In this document: positions 54,722 through 64,000 of the stretch, one piece after another
Numbering within the stretch: position 1 is the first letter of the stretch
How the letters are laid out: the number at the start of each line of letters is the position of its first letter
Source of the DNA: Gloeophyllum trabeum ATCC 11539
Lineage: Eukaryota > Basidiomycota > Agaricomycetes > Gloeophyllales > Gloeophyllaceae
Length of the DNA: 64,000 nucleotides
Assembly: GCF_000344685.1 (NCBI RefSeq)
Contig: NW_006920418.1
Coordinates: forward strand, 745,079 to 809,078
Direction: 5' to 3'
Position numbers and translations under genes: made by a program
The notes under the pieces: generated by a model
The model's input: only the letters and a program-made list of their open reading frames with translations
Told to the model about the DNA's origin: nothing
Database searches by the model: none

Positions 54722-55157
54722 CCGCCCCAGCACACGAGATTGGCGTCGCTTTCACGGCAACGCATGACGATCGCACGAACGGAATGTATCGGTACGCAAG
54801 CGGGTTGTGTATTAATCGCTAGAATTGTAGTTGTAGTACCATCTTGCTCCATCTCTCTCCTCATCTCTCTCCCTCTCTCAGCTCATCTTTTTCTCATCGC
54901 TTCTTGACGCGGGTTGTTTATTTGTAAGTTGAGCAGGGCACACGGACGCTGGGACCCGGGTAGCTTACACGGGCTGCGGATCGGTAATTGCAAGCAATAT
55001 ATACATGACATTGTCTCTGATCCTATGAGGGTGGTACATTTGTGCGATATTATAGAGATAAGAGGCGGAATTGTCCAATCGTGCGCGGGCTCGGCGAGGT
55101 ACCCAAGGGCTGTCTATGTTATTAGCGGGGGTAGGCGCGAGGGACGTCGGAGGGCGG
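54722..55157. other. Convergent intergenic region
   Basis: Contains a CT-rich tract (54847-54895, CATCTCTCTCC repeats) just after the Q-rich protein gene. No gene is seen. Confidence 0.5.
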
Positions 55158-55903
55158 CTATCTGCGGCGGACGCGGGGGGCGGGGAGGAGGCCGAGGAGG
55201 CCAAAGGCGAGTGCGTAGACGCCGGAGGCTGCGGGTCGGGGACGCGTTGAGTGCAGGAGAGGGGCCGGGGAAGTCAGTTCGGAGCCCAGCCCTCAAACCA
55301 AAGGACCGCACTGACCGCCTATGATGCCCTCCATAAATCCGAGCCCGGACCACCGGGCGAGCGTAAACGACAGCGAGGACCAGCCGGTCACGATCGACGC
55401 TGTGAGCATCTACCCGGTTCAGCACGGTCACTATGTGAATTTGCAGAGGCATTTGGCGGGAACAACTTACTGGGATGACCTTGGAGAGTTCGCCGGATTG
55501 GCGCCAGGAGCGGTACTAGACGCGGTAGGGGATTGGTAAGAGAATGGTATGAACTGGGAAGGGGCGGCGTACGTCTGGCGGGAGCCCTCTGATCCACGGG
55601 ACGAGGAGGACGTAGAGGAAGAGGCAGACTGTCAACGCGCCCATCGCGAGCGAGGACAGCGCGAGCGTCCTAGCACCCGCGTCATCAGCGTCCGCGCCCA
55701 AGCGAATAGCAGGAGGAGAATACCGTCCGCGCCCAGCCGGCGCGATGATCGACGATCGCGCAGAGCTTGCCGTGGACGTCGAAGGCGTACGTGATGAGCA
55801 GCCCGGGCGCGATGAACTGGAGCTGCTTGACGGTGTGCCGCGACAGGCGCAGCAGCGACTTTGTGCTCATCGCGGGCGGTGACGGCGGGCAGGACGAGGA
55901 CAT
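55158..55903 (-). CDS. Small predicted membrane protein
   Basis: I do not recognise the family. The likely start is the ATG at 55903 or the in-frame ATG at 55869 (MSTKSLLRLSRHTVKQLQFI). Spliced pieces give APGLLIT, then TLALSSLAMGALTVCLFLYV followed by LLVPWIRGLPPD (a clear membrane span), YRSWRQSGELSKVIP, MLTASIVTGWSSLSFTLARW, SGLGFMEGIIG and, in the last exon, ASGVYALAFGLLGLLPAPRV followed by RRR, with the stop at 55158-55160. That makes two or three membrane spans in about 150 residues. The second junction (around 55815 to 55682) has two alternatives, and I chose the one that keeps the hydrophobic stretch continuous. Organelle and function are unknown. Confidence 0.55.
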
Positions 55904-56165
55904 GGGCGGGCAGCGGTGGGCAGAGAATCACATGCGCGGTAAAGTGTGGCGGTGCTCATGAAAGGAGCTCGATGTCGGCGCTGAAGTGTTCTCTATCATG
56001 TGCTGCAACTCGTTTACTACCCGTATTTGTGAATATAATATCCTACAGCGCAATGAAATGGCCCTGTAACCCGTCGGGCGGTTGCACGTGATGCTGGCAT
56101 GTCGAGTGCCATAGCCGGAGGGCGTCTACACCCGGCCATTCGCCTCTTCCCCAACCACCACTACC
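55904..56165. promoter_or_regulatory. Divergent promoter region
   Basis: About 260 bp between the small membrane protein gene and the reductase gene. No TATA box is obvious. Confidence 0.45.
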
Positions 56166-57604
56166 ATGAGCAGTAAGTCCCCCCTCCCCCCCCTCTCCCC
56201 CGCTCACCACATCCCCCAGCCTACACGCGCATCGTCCTCCAAGAGCGCCCCGGCGCCGGCGACATCACGCCCACCACCTTCCGCACGGAATCCCTGCCCC
56301 TCGCAGGCCTGGCGCCGAACGCCGGCGAGCTCCTCGTCCAGGTCCACTGGCTCTCCCTCGACCCCGCCATGCGCGGCTGGCTCAACGACGCGCGCAGCTA
56401 CGTCCCGCCCGTCCAGATCGGCGAGGTCATGCGCGCCGCGGGGCTGGGCACGGTCGTGCAGGCCGGCGAGGGCGCGGCGTTCAGGGCGGGCGATCTGGTC
56501 AGGGGGACGTTTGGTACGTGCCGTTGCATGGTGTCCTTCGCGTGGTGCTTGATGCGCGGCTGTAGGATGGACAGAGTATGCGGTTATGAAGGCCAAGGCC
56601 GTGGAGAAGATCGAGTGAGTCTGAGGATTCTCCGTGTGACGATATGGCCCAACTCTGCACAGGCTACCCAAGGGCGCCGAGCTCCTCGACTTTCTCGGTC
56701 CCCTGGGCATGTCCGGCATGACCGCCTACTTCGTACGTCCCCCTCCCCTCCCCTCCCTTCTATCACTTACCGCCCCCTAGGGCCTCGAAGACGTCGGCCA
56801 GCTCCAACCCGGCGAGACCCTCGTCGTCTCGGGCGCCGCGGGCTCCGTCGGCTCGCTCGTCTGCCAGATGGGCAAGAAGCGCGGCGCAAAGGTGGTCGCC
56901 ATCGCCGGCTCGCCCGAGAAATGCGCGTGGCTCGAGCGCGAGGTCGGCGTGGACCGCGCGTTGAATTATAAAGACCCGCAGTGGAAGGAGGAGATGAAGA
57001 AGGTGGGGTGGGTGGACGTGTATTTCGATAATGTGGGCGGGGAGATGTTGGACTTTTTGTTGACGAGGTTGAACAAGGGGGCGAGGATCGCGTTGTGTGG
57101 TGTGTGGTCTCTCTGGGTGTTTGGGTTGGTTGGGAGTGCTGATCGCGTATGAAGGCGCCATTTCGGATTATAGTAAGCGTCATCCATGTCGCGAACGTCT
57201 CCATCTAACCATCTTGCAGACAGGAAACCCAAAGGCCTCACATCCTACCTAGCCCTCATCGGGCAGCGCGCCAAGCTGCAGGGGTTCATCGTGTACGCGT
57301 CCCCCGCTTCCTCTCGCGCTCCCCTCTCACATCAACTATACACAGGTTCGACTATGCCGACCAGTTCCCAAAGGCGATGAAGGAGATCGCGGGGTGGCTC
57401 GCAGATGGCAGCCTGAAGCGCAAGTTCCATATCGTCGAGGGCCTGGAGAACGCGCCCTCGGCGCTGACCATGTTGTTCACCGGCGGCAACACCGGGAAAT
57501 TGTGCGTGTCTTCCGGTGTTGATCTTGCGAAATAGCTGGTCTAATATGCCTTGCCATGGTGCAGGGTCGTCAAAGTCGACCACGGAGCCAAGTCCAAGCT
57601 ATGA
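56166..57604 (+). CDS. Zinc-free medium-chain NADP reductase (alkenal/one oxidoreductase type)
   Basis: Member of the medium-chain dehydrogenase/reductase superfamily in the leukotriene B4 dehydrogenase / prostaglandin reductase group, which reduces the double bond of alpha,beta-unsaturated carbonyls with NADPH. Blocks in order: YTRIVLQERPGAGDITPTTF, VQVHWLSLDPAMRGWLND, GEVMRAAGLGTVVQAGEGAA, LDFLGPLGMSGMTAYFGLED, ETLVVSGAAGSVGSLVCQMG (nucleotide binding), VVAIAGSPEKCAWLEREVGV, WVDVYFDNVGGEMLDFLLTR, ARIALCGAISDYN and, near the end, VVKVDHGAKSKL. No zinc-ligand cysteines are present. The first coding exon is only 7 nt (ATGAGCA, 56166-56172), and an 18-nt exon (57155-57172) encodes the AISDY segment. 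Cytosolic; probable detoxification or lignin-derived aldehyde metabolism. Confidence 0.92.
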
Positions 57605-57835
57605 GCCCTTCATGACGGACGGACAGACCATTACTTACGTTGTTCATACGCTTCGAAAAAAGGGAACGCATTCCGGGAGCTACACACCATCCGTGCGTTC
57701 GTGTACACTATCAGCTCCGGCCAAATATATGTTTTACTAGTATAATACAACAGGACAGCAGAACAGGCTGGAAAAAGGGTAGCGATGTAGCGGGGCAAGA
57801 TCTCGTGGCAGCATCTGAGAATCGTCATCATGGGT
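57605..57835. other. Convergent intergenic region
   Basis: This 230-bp stretch lies between the reductase and aquaporin 3' ends. No gene is seen. Confidence 0.5.
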
Positions 57836-60037
57836 TCATGGGTTGAGCTCCGTGACCTCCTTTACGTCCACGCCGGACGAGGACGACGCGGAGCGCCGCC
57901 GGCGCACGAGCTCGTCGTCGTCGTCGTCCTCCTCGGCGTGGTGCGCCATGTGGCACTCGACAAACTCCCTGTGCGCGTCCGGCACGACTGCACGCAGCGT
58001 CAGCAATCGGAAGGGGTATGCGGGGAGAGGGGAGAGGGGACGCACTGCGGTTCGAGTCGGCGAGGAAGAGCTCGTAGACGGCGGCGGCGAAGAGCGTGCT
58101 GGGGATGTTGGTGAGCGCGGCGATGGCCGCGTAGCGCCCGCCCGCGGCTTTGGTGCCCCAGATCGTGAGCACGAGCAGGCGGCCGCCCATGTCGCGCGCG
58201 GTGTTCGCCGCGACTGGTCAACCAGGGTCAGTTCGGGTGAGCGGGAATGGAAGAGCGAGGGGAGGGGACGGGACGGGACGCACGGCCGACGGGCGCGTAG
58301 CCCCAGATGCAGACGCCGTAGGCGAGCGCGATGATCCACGGGATGGCGGCGGGCGGCGCGAGGAAGTTGGTCGGGTCGAGGCACGTCCAGATGGTGATGC
58401 CGATCACAAAGTCCTGGCGGGGGGGGGGGGGGCGTCGAGCGCACGCGCTCACTGTACGGGGCGGGGCGGGACGGGACGGGGCNNNNNNNNNNNNNNNNNN
58501 NNNNNNNNNNNNNNNNNNNNNNNNNNNNNNNNNNNNNNNNNNNNNNNNNNNNNNNNNNNNNNNNNNNNNNNNNNNNNNNNNNNNNNNNNNNNNNNNNNNN
58601 NNNNNNNNNNNNNNNNNNNNNNNNNNNNNNNNNNNNNNNNNNNNNNNNNNNNNNNNNNNNNNNNNNNNNNNNNNNNNNNNNNNNNNNNNNNNNNNNNNNN
58701 NNNNNNNNNNNNNNNNNNNNNNNNNNNNNNNNNNNNNNNNNNNNNNNNNNNNNNNNNNNNNNNNNNNNNNNNNNNNNNNNNNNNNNNNNNNNNNNNNNNN
58801 NNNNNNNNNNNNNNNNNNNNNNNNNNNNNNNNNNNNNNNNNNNNNNNNNNNNNNNNNNNNNNNNNNNNNNNNNNNNNNNNNNNNNNNNNNNNNNNNNNNN
58901 NNNNNNNNNNNNNNNNNNNNNNNNNNNNNNNNNNNNNNNNNNNNNNNNNNNNNNNNNNNNNNNNNNNNNNNNNNNNNNNNNNNNNNNNNNNNNNNNNNNN
59001 NNNNNNNNNNNNNNNNNNNNNNNNNNNNNNNNNNNNNNNNNNNNNNNNNNNNNNNNNNNNNNNNNNNNNNNNNNNNNNNNNNNNNNNNNNNNNNNNNNNN
59101 NNNNNNNNNNNNNNNNNNNNGGGGGGGGGCGTCAGCGCACGCGCTCACTGTACGGGGCGGGGCGGGACGGGACGGGGCACGCACGCAGACGAACTCGTTG
59201 AGGAAGACGGAGCCGAGGTTGCTGCCGGGCGCGACGTACATGCCGAAGATGCCCGCGGGCCCGGCGGGCGTGAAGTTGACCGCGTCGAGCGCGCCCTTGG
59301 CGAGCAGCGCCGCGGAGACTTCCTGCGCGGACGTGAGCGGCGCGGGCGGCGGTACGCGTTGCGTGCTCACCTGGATCTGCGCGCGGTACTGGACGTAGAT
59401 GATCAGGCAGGCGATGTAGCCGCCGAGGATCTGGGAGATGATGTAGCTGCGTCAGGCGGGAGGTGAGTGAGCGGGTTGTTTTGGTACAGGGAGGGAGAGG
59501 GCAGGCGCACCGAGGGACCTTCTTCCAGGGGAAGCCGCGGAAGACGGCGGCGGTGATGGTCATGGCGGGGTTGAAGTGGCCGCCGGAGGTCGGGGCGCAG
59601 ACGACCAGGGCGAGGACGATGCCGATGGAGTAGGCAAAGCCGACTTGGAGGATCGCTGCGGGGGATGTGAGGTGCGTGCGGGGATCGAGGGTGGGGAGGG
59701 ACTCACAGGAGACGCCGGCTTGGTCGGTGAGGCCGCCGAGGACGAAGCCTGCCTGCGATCCGACACCTGAAGGAGGGTGAGTCGATGTGCACAGGCGTCG
59801 ACGAGCGATACTGACCAGCGAAGACGTAGAAGAAGACGCCGAGCTGTGGGGCGATAAGGATGGGTGCGAGGGTGCGGTGGGTGAACTCACTGCTTCGGCG
59901 AAACACTCCATCAGCCAGTGGACGTTCTTGCGCCGCTGCCTCTCCCAGAGCTTCAAGGCGCGCCCGCGGGGGTGTATGTCTGCGCGACGGAGCTTCCCAG
60001 CAACAATGGGCATGGCGGGGGACGGGGTGGGGGGCAA
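57836..60037 (-). CDS. Aquaglyceroporin / MIP-family channel
   Basis: Membrane channel for water or small solutes such as glycerol. The start is at 60037, or at 60013 (MPIVAGKLRRADIHPRGRAL). The N-terminal cytosolic part leads into HWLMECFAEALGVFFYVFAG. The first half has GFAYSIGIVLALVVCAPTSG and the first NPA box GGHFNPAMTITAAVF. Then follow YIISQILGGYIACLIIYVQY, a loop with AGIFGMYVAPGSNLGSVFL, and DFVIGITIWTCLDPTNFLAP. The second box is altered to NTA in LAANTARDMGGRLLVL; the following Arg is kept. It ends in an acidic tail (EEDDDDDEL) and VKEVTELNP. A run of 638 N splits one intron between LNEF and DFVIG; the flanking sequence indicates that nothing coding is missing. Confidence 0.9.
58483..59120. 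other. Assembly gap, 638 N, inside an aquaporin intron
   Basis: The same GC-rich stretch (poly-G, then GCGCACGCGCTCACTGTACG and GGGGCGGGGCGGGACGGGAC) occurs on both sides of the N run. The two flanks read as two copies of one short intron segment. Confidence 0.95.
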
Positions 60038-61440
60038 GGAGAGACCTCGGTACGTGCTGCCAGCTTTTGTAGCGATTCTGGTAGTGCCAGGAACGTGACC
60101 GAGTGTGGGGAACGCGCGCGGATTGGGAATAGCAGAGGACTGGCTTCGAGGAAGCGATCAAGGGTGGCAAGGCACACTGCGCCTGCCCAGTCCCCGCGAC
60201 CGTCTGCGCTCAGCTGACGCCGTCGCTCGTGGTCACGCGCGGTGGCCAGCCCGCGAGCACATATCTCGCGCAGGCCGCCAAGACTGGGATTCGTAGGCGA
60301 AGATGGCATCTGGTGACAGCGGGCCTGCCATCAGCTGCGCGTGTCGCTCCAAGAGCGGCACCGACTAACGCCAGTCTCGCATTTGCTAGGTTCGGAGGAG
60401 CGTCCCCCCGGTGCTATACGCTTATGCCTATTGACTGCCTGAATCTAGTGCGGTCGGCTCTGGGAGGTGTATCAAAGGACAAGTCGGTGCGCCGACAAGC
60501 ACGGCCAGTCTCATACCGAGCGAATTATGCAACCCTGTAATAGTTGGCAGCCCGGATCGATGCCTTTCCGCGTCGTCTGCACCCGCGATATGGCCGTGGG
60601 AATTGTTCCCCGCATCGCCCTTCCCCAAGCTGTGCAGCCCTCGCGATCGTCTCTTGCATGGGCCCGACAGCGTCCGCGCACGATCGCACGGTCTCTGCGA
60701 CTCTCGACGATAACAATGGCGTACTCACCCGTCGGACGATGGTCACCCGCTGCGCTGATCCTGTCACTCCTCGGCGACTTCCACAATTAACTCTCTTTGT
60801 CCATATTGCGCGTTTCTAGAGTCGATGTACAAGCGAAATGGACGTCGTCTTCAGAATCGTCTCGAGAACGGACATATAAAAGTGCACCTTTCGACTAGAA
60901 GACCAAAGTATAATTGTAATCATATCCTGCCGTTCTTCGAGTCAACTTCGGCAGCTATCTCGGACGCATGTGTACAACGCATTCGGGCTGGTTGTGGTGC
61001 GATTCCATCGATTAGACTCGCCTCGTAGGTCTAATCACAGCGTTTTCCCTTGCTAGTCTTCCGCGATGAATGGACGCAGGTAAAGTTATAAATTGTAACC
61101 TTGTGTATACTGAACAAAACGTCACCCTGCAGGAGCTGTCCTACTCGATAATGCCTTTAGCTCTATGAATAGCTTCCTCGATAACGGACGATAATACCCT
61201 GCTTGTGGACGCGTCAATCGTTCCCATTGCGGTTCCCAGGTTACATTACCTGACGCGCCATCACTGTTTCACTCCGTGGGTGCCTGCCCTCCGGGATCCC
61301 ATGTCCATCTTTTCAAGCGCAACAACCGACGGCACCACCTATCCACGATGGTCACCCCGCCTCTGCTTCGATGCCACTCTTCCCATCCCTTTGGCACCCT
61401 GTACCTCGCTGATGTCCTTGTCATCATCTCATCCGACTTC
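60038..61440. other. No gene supported
   Basis: This 1.4 kb is upstream of the aquaporin gene. The first 250 bp should hold its promoter and leader. The remainder has overlapping short frames without motifs. Confidence 0.4.
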
Positions 61441-61752
61441 TGGAGTCGCCCCTGCTTGGATGCTCAAACTTCAACAAGGATGAACTCGGAGCCCTGCGAC
61501 TTGGGATCGATCGCAAGGTTACAGATCATCTGCTCGCGTTCTTCTCCGAGGCCGAGCGGGCTCTGCTTTATGATCCCACTCCAGCGACGGATGCGATCTA
61601 CTTTCTCCAGCACGAGCTGAAGCTAGTTCTGCGACTGGCTCTCTTTCTCGCGTGCTGCTCGGGACTTGCTCTCGTAGGACGGCCAGCCATCCCCTGCAGA
61701 CACGGATACCCTTTCGACTTTTGTCAACGTCTTCTCGTACGATCTCGTCACT
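61441..61752 (+). other. Orphan open stretch, possible exon remnant
   Basis: One frame reads HLIRLLESPLLGCSNFNKDE, LGALRLGIDRKVTDHLLAFF, SEAERALLYDPTPATDAIYF and LQHELKLVLRLALFLACCSG without interruption, with a coding-like mix of charged and hydrophobic residues. It lacks a start codon and is preceded by an in-frame stop. I do not recognise the protein. It may be an exon of a decayed gene. Confidence 0.3.
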
Positions 61753-64000
61753 AACTGGCTGCGTCGAGCTACTGGAGCTGCTCGGCGTGGCGCTCTGCAT
61801 CTCGCGTCCGAAGAGTTGCTGAAGCTGTAAGGACGTTGGACTGCGTTTTGTGGCTTCCATGCCCGTACCCACCAGCTTGCTTGATGACCCTCCGGCTGGC
61901 GAGACTGTAGATCTGTCCTTCGTCTCATGAATGCTAGGAAACAAAAATCAGACAACGAGAACGAGAACGGTCCAGGTTGCTAGGAGATCACCTAGAGACT
62001 CGTGGGCTCACGATATGTCTAGCCCGCTGTATTCAGACTTTGTGCCCACGACCCCGCATTCCACGGAGAATCCGGCTTGGTTCTGTCTTCCGTGGTAGGA
62101 CCTTGGACAGTTGCTCCTGCATGGCTGAAGGAGACTACTACGTCATTCTGCATCTGGGCGACTTCTTGAATTTCTCGACGGACTCGGATAGTCTCCCCCA
62201 GGTGATACGGTACAGGCTGGCGAACCAAACAAAGGAGGTCAGTAAACGTGCAGACAGACATTGTGCCGATCGCTGGCCCGCGCACGAATCACCGCAAGAG
62301 TGTCCGTACCTTCCAGGGCATCATATTCCAGTCTTCGATGAAATACGCAACTAATAGAGGTTCAAAGGTCCCGCTGGGAGCCTTGCGCGCCCCCATGTAC
62401 CCGTCTATGGCTCGGCTTGTCTAGGGTTCACTACGTTATAAGTATCTGTTGGGATCCCAAGGTCACAAGAAATCTTTGCCCTTCGGACTGAAGTGGACTG
62501 GATGAAAGAGCCTTCCCCCTGTATACCGTCGTCTCTGACCGTCCTGGACGTAGTGGGGGGTTACCCCAGTCTTATTCCGCTATTCGCTAGAAGACCACGA
62601 GGGCGATAGGATGTTTGGTTGGATCCTGGTCGAGTTCTGGCGTCCTTCTAGCGGAACGGTAGCTGGCAGGTCCGACCATCAGGACTCGGGTGACTGCCTC
62701 CTGTGCGTGGAACAAGGCAGGACGAAGGGCAGCGCGCAGCCAGATCCAAGTCCTCAATGGCTCGGCGATTTATGTGATTTAATTCTCCAACCACACTTAT
62801 ATTCATGCTCGGTGCGCGGAACAATGTCCAATCTCGGAGATGTCAGAATGCCCTACGGGGGTGCTCGTAGGGACCTGGACACCCAATCATGGGCAAATAC
62901 GACGGTATGTCTGTGCTATGGTGTGAGTGCAGTGTCCGCCGCCCCCGTGATGTTTCAGGAGAATGATGACAGGGAGTGTTTGGCTTATTTTTGTCAATCT
63001 TGCTAAAGATCAGAGTATGTGGCCGAACGCCGGAGGGGGGGCACCTCTTCTGAACAGAGGAGCGTTCGTACGAGCACTGGATGCGTCGCTGCATCGTCTG
63101 TTTAGGTGCGTAGTGTGCACGAGTCGCGGACCGGTGTATCCCAGTACAACAACTTTCGACCAACAGGTGCGTGAGTCAGAGTATATCTGGCATCGTGCAT
63201 GGTGATATCACAGGTTGCAAGTCGGGTATGGCGCCCGGAAGGACTGTAACTTGGAATATATGTCCTTCAGCGCCTGGATGGAGGACGCGGCCATGTTTGA
63301 CCGCGGACTGTTGATCTTTAGATGCATCAGGGCGAGCTGCGTCTTCATCGGTCACCAAACTTTGTTTTCCTACAATGTGGCAGATGCGACAGTACGAAGC
63401 AAAGCGGGTTTAGCCGGGTATTCGGCGCAATGTTGTGCTGAGCCTACTGGAGGCCACGCGCTGGCCGTCTGGGATCGTCATTTACAGTGAAATGACCTGT
63501 TCACGGCACGGCACAAATAGAGTGCCCTGGGAGAATAGCAGTCGCGTTTGCAACGACCGTGGCTCTCGCCAGGCTCGAGGCGGTCACTCGACGGAACAGA
63601 TGCGAGGCGAGTCCTGTGAGCTGTGTCTGTCCATGAAATACATTCGGATTTCCTGTTGGATGATGAAAAGAGAAGCATCACGTAGCGTGTTTAGCGTTAT
63701 TTGCCGTGTCCGTTTATACGCGACACGAGCTCGGACCCCGGGCTTGCGTGCGGTCAGTTTGTGAGGTTTGTGAGTCCCCGACCGCGTCGCGATCCAGACG
63801 AGCAGCATGCGTGGGTCGTGTCCGACAAATGTGAGAGACAGCGACAGGAATGAATGTTTGGCAGGAAATGGGTGGCCGCGGCGGGAGGGGGCGGGATATA
63901 CAGGGGTGGCCGGGGTCCCAGCGGAAGCAAAGCCGTGGAGGTGTCGAGGCCCCCCGGTTAGCGTTGACCGTTGCACTCTCTGCTTTCACCAGACCCAAGC
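61753..64000. other. No gene supported
   Basis: About 2.2 kb to the window end. Many frames of 60-140 codons overlap on both strands, but none carries a motif or splices into a family-like protein. Confidence 0.4.

Noticed and set aside
46128..57604. A secondary-metabolite cluster built on the FAD hydroxylase and the reductase
   Set aside because: No polyketide synthase, terpene synthase, peptide synthetase or P450 is present, and unrelated genes lie between them.
58150..59466. Long frames running through the 638-N gap
   Set aside because: Their length comes from N counted as open sequence; the region is an aquaporin intron.

Overview
This window is nuclear DNA of a filamentous basidiomycete, most likely an Agaricomycete (Polyporales-like; the order is an inference). 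Genes are cut by many introns of about 45-70 bp with GTRNGY donors, CTNA branch sites and YAG acceptors. The gene content (exo-beta-1,3-glucanase, G1 glutamic peptidase, GPI-type aspartic peptidase, DUF6534-type membrane protein, DRBM protein family) fits that group. Coding exons are GC-rich and the repeat blocks are visibly less so. There is no operon, CRISPR array or prokaryotic signal.

Layout. 1-3091 holds a GGTTCGAACC-rich repeat, a perfect 42-bp-arm palindrome and a decayed partial duplicate of the neighbouring RasGAP gene. 3092-12616 is a dense gene block: RasGAP (gap1 type), a GPI-type aspartic peptidase, an ER-luminal DnaJ co-chaperone ending in KDEL (SCJ1 type) and, divergent from it across about 150 bp, a predicted mitochondrial protein of unknown function. 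12617-19413 is repeat-rich: three or more copies of a TATA-bearing repeat, a large inverted-repeat (foldback) element whose right arm is split by a 285-bp MITE, and an assembly gap with duplicated flanks. 19414-29787 holds cullin-3, exportin-T and an F-box protein. 29788-36484 is gene-poor, with a second gap between duplicated flanks and a probable tRNA. 36485-60037 is gene-rich: G1 peptidase, DUF6534-type membrane protein, a small charged nuclear-type protein, a 757-residue single-span membrane protein with an N-terminal LC3/Atg8-binding-like motif, an FAD aromatic hydroxylase, a DRBM protein with C-terminal membrane helices, a GH5 glucanase, a Q/P-rich protein, a small membrane protein, a medium-chain reductase and an aquaglyceroporin interrupted by a third, apparently spurious, gap. 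60038-64000 holds no gene I can support.

The genes do not form a pathway cluster; they look like an ordinary chromosomal neighbourhood. Protein homeostasis is over-represented (ER co-chaperone, CUL3 scaffold, F-box protein, secreted peptidases, a candidate autophagy receptor), but nothing shows they act together. All gene models were spliced by eye from splice-site consensus, reading frame and family conservation. Exon ends quoted are those that restore a continuous family-like protein.
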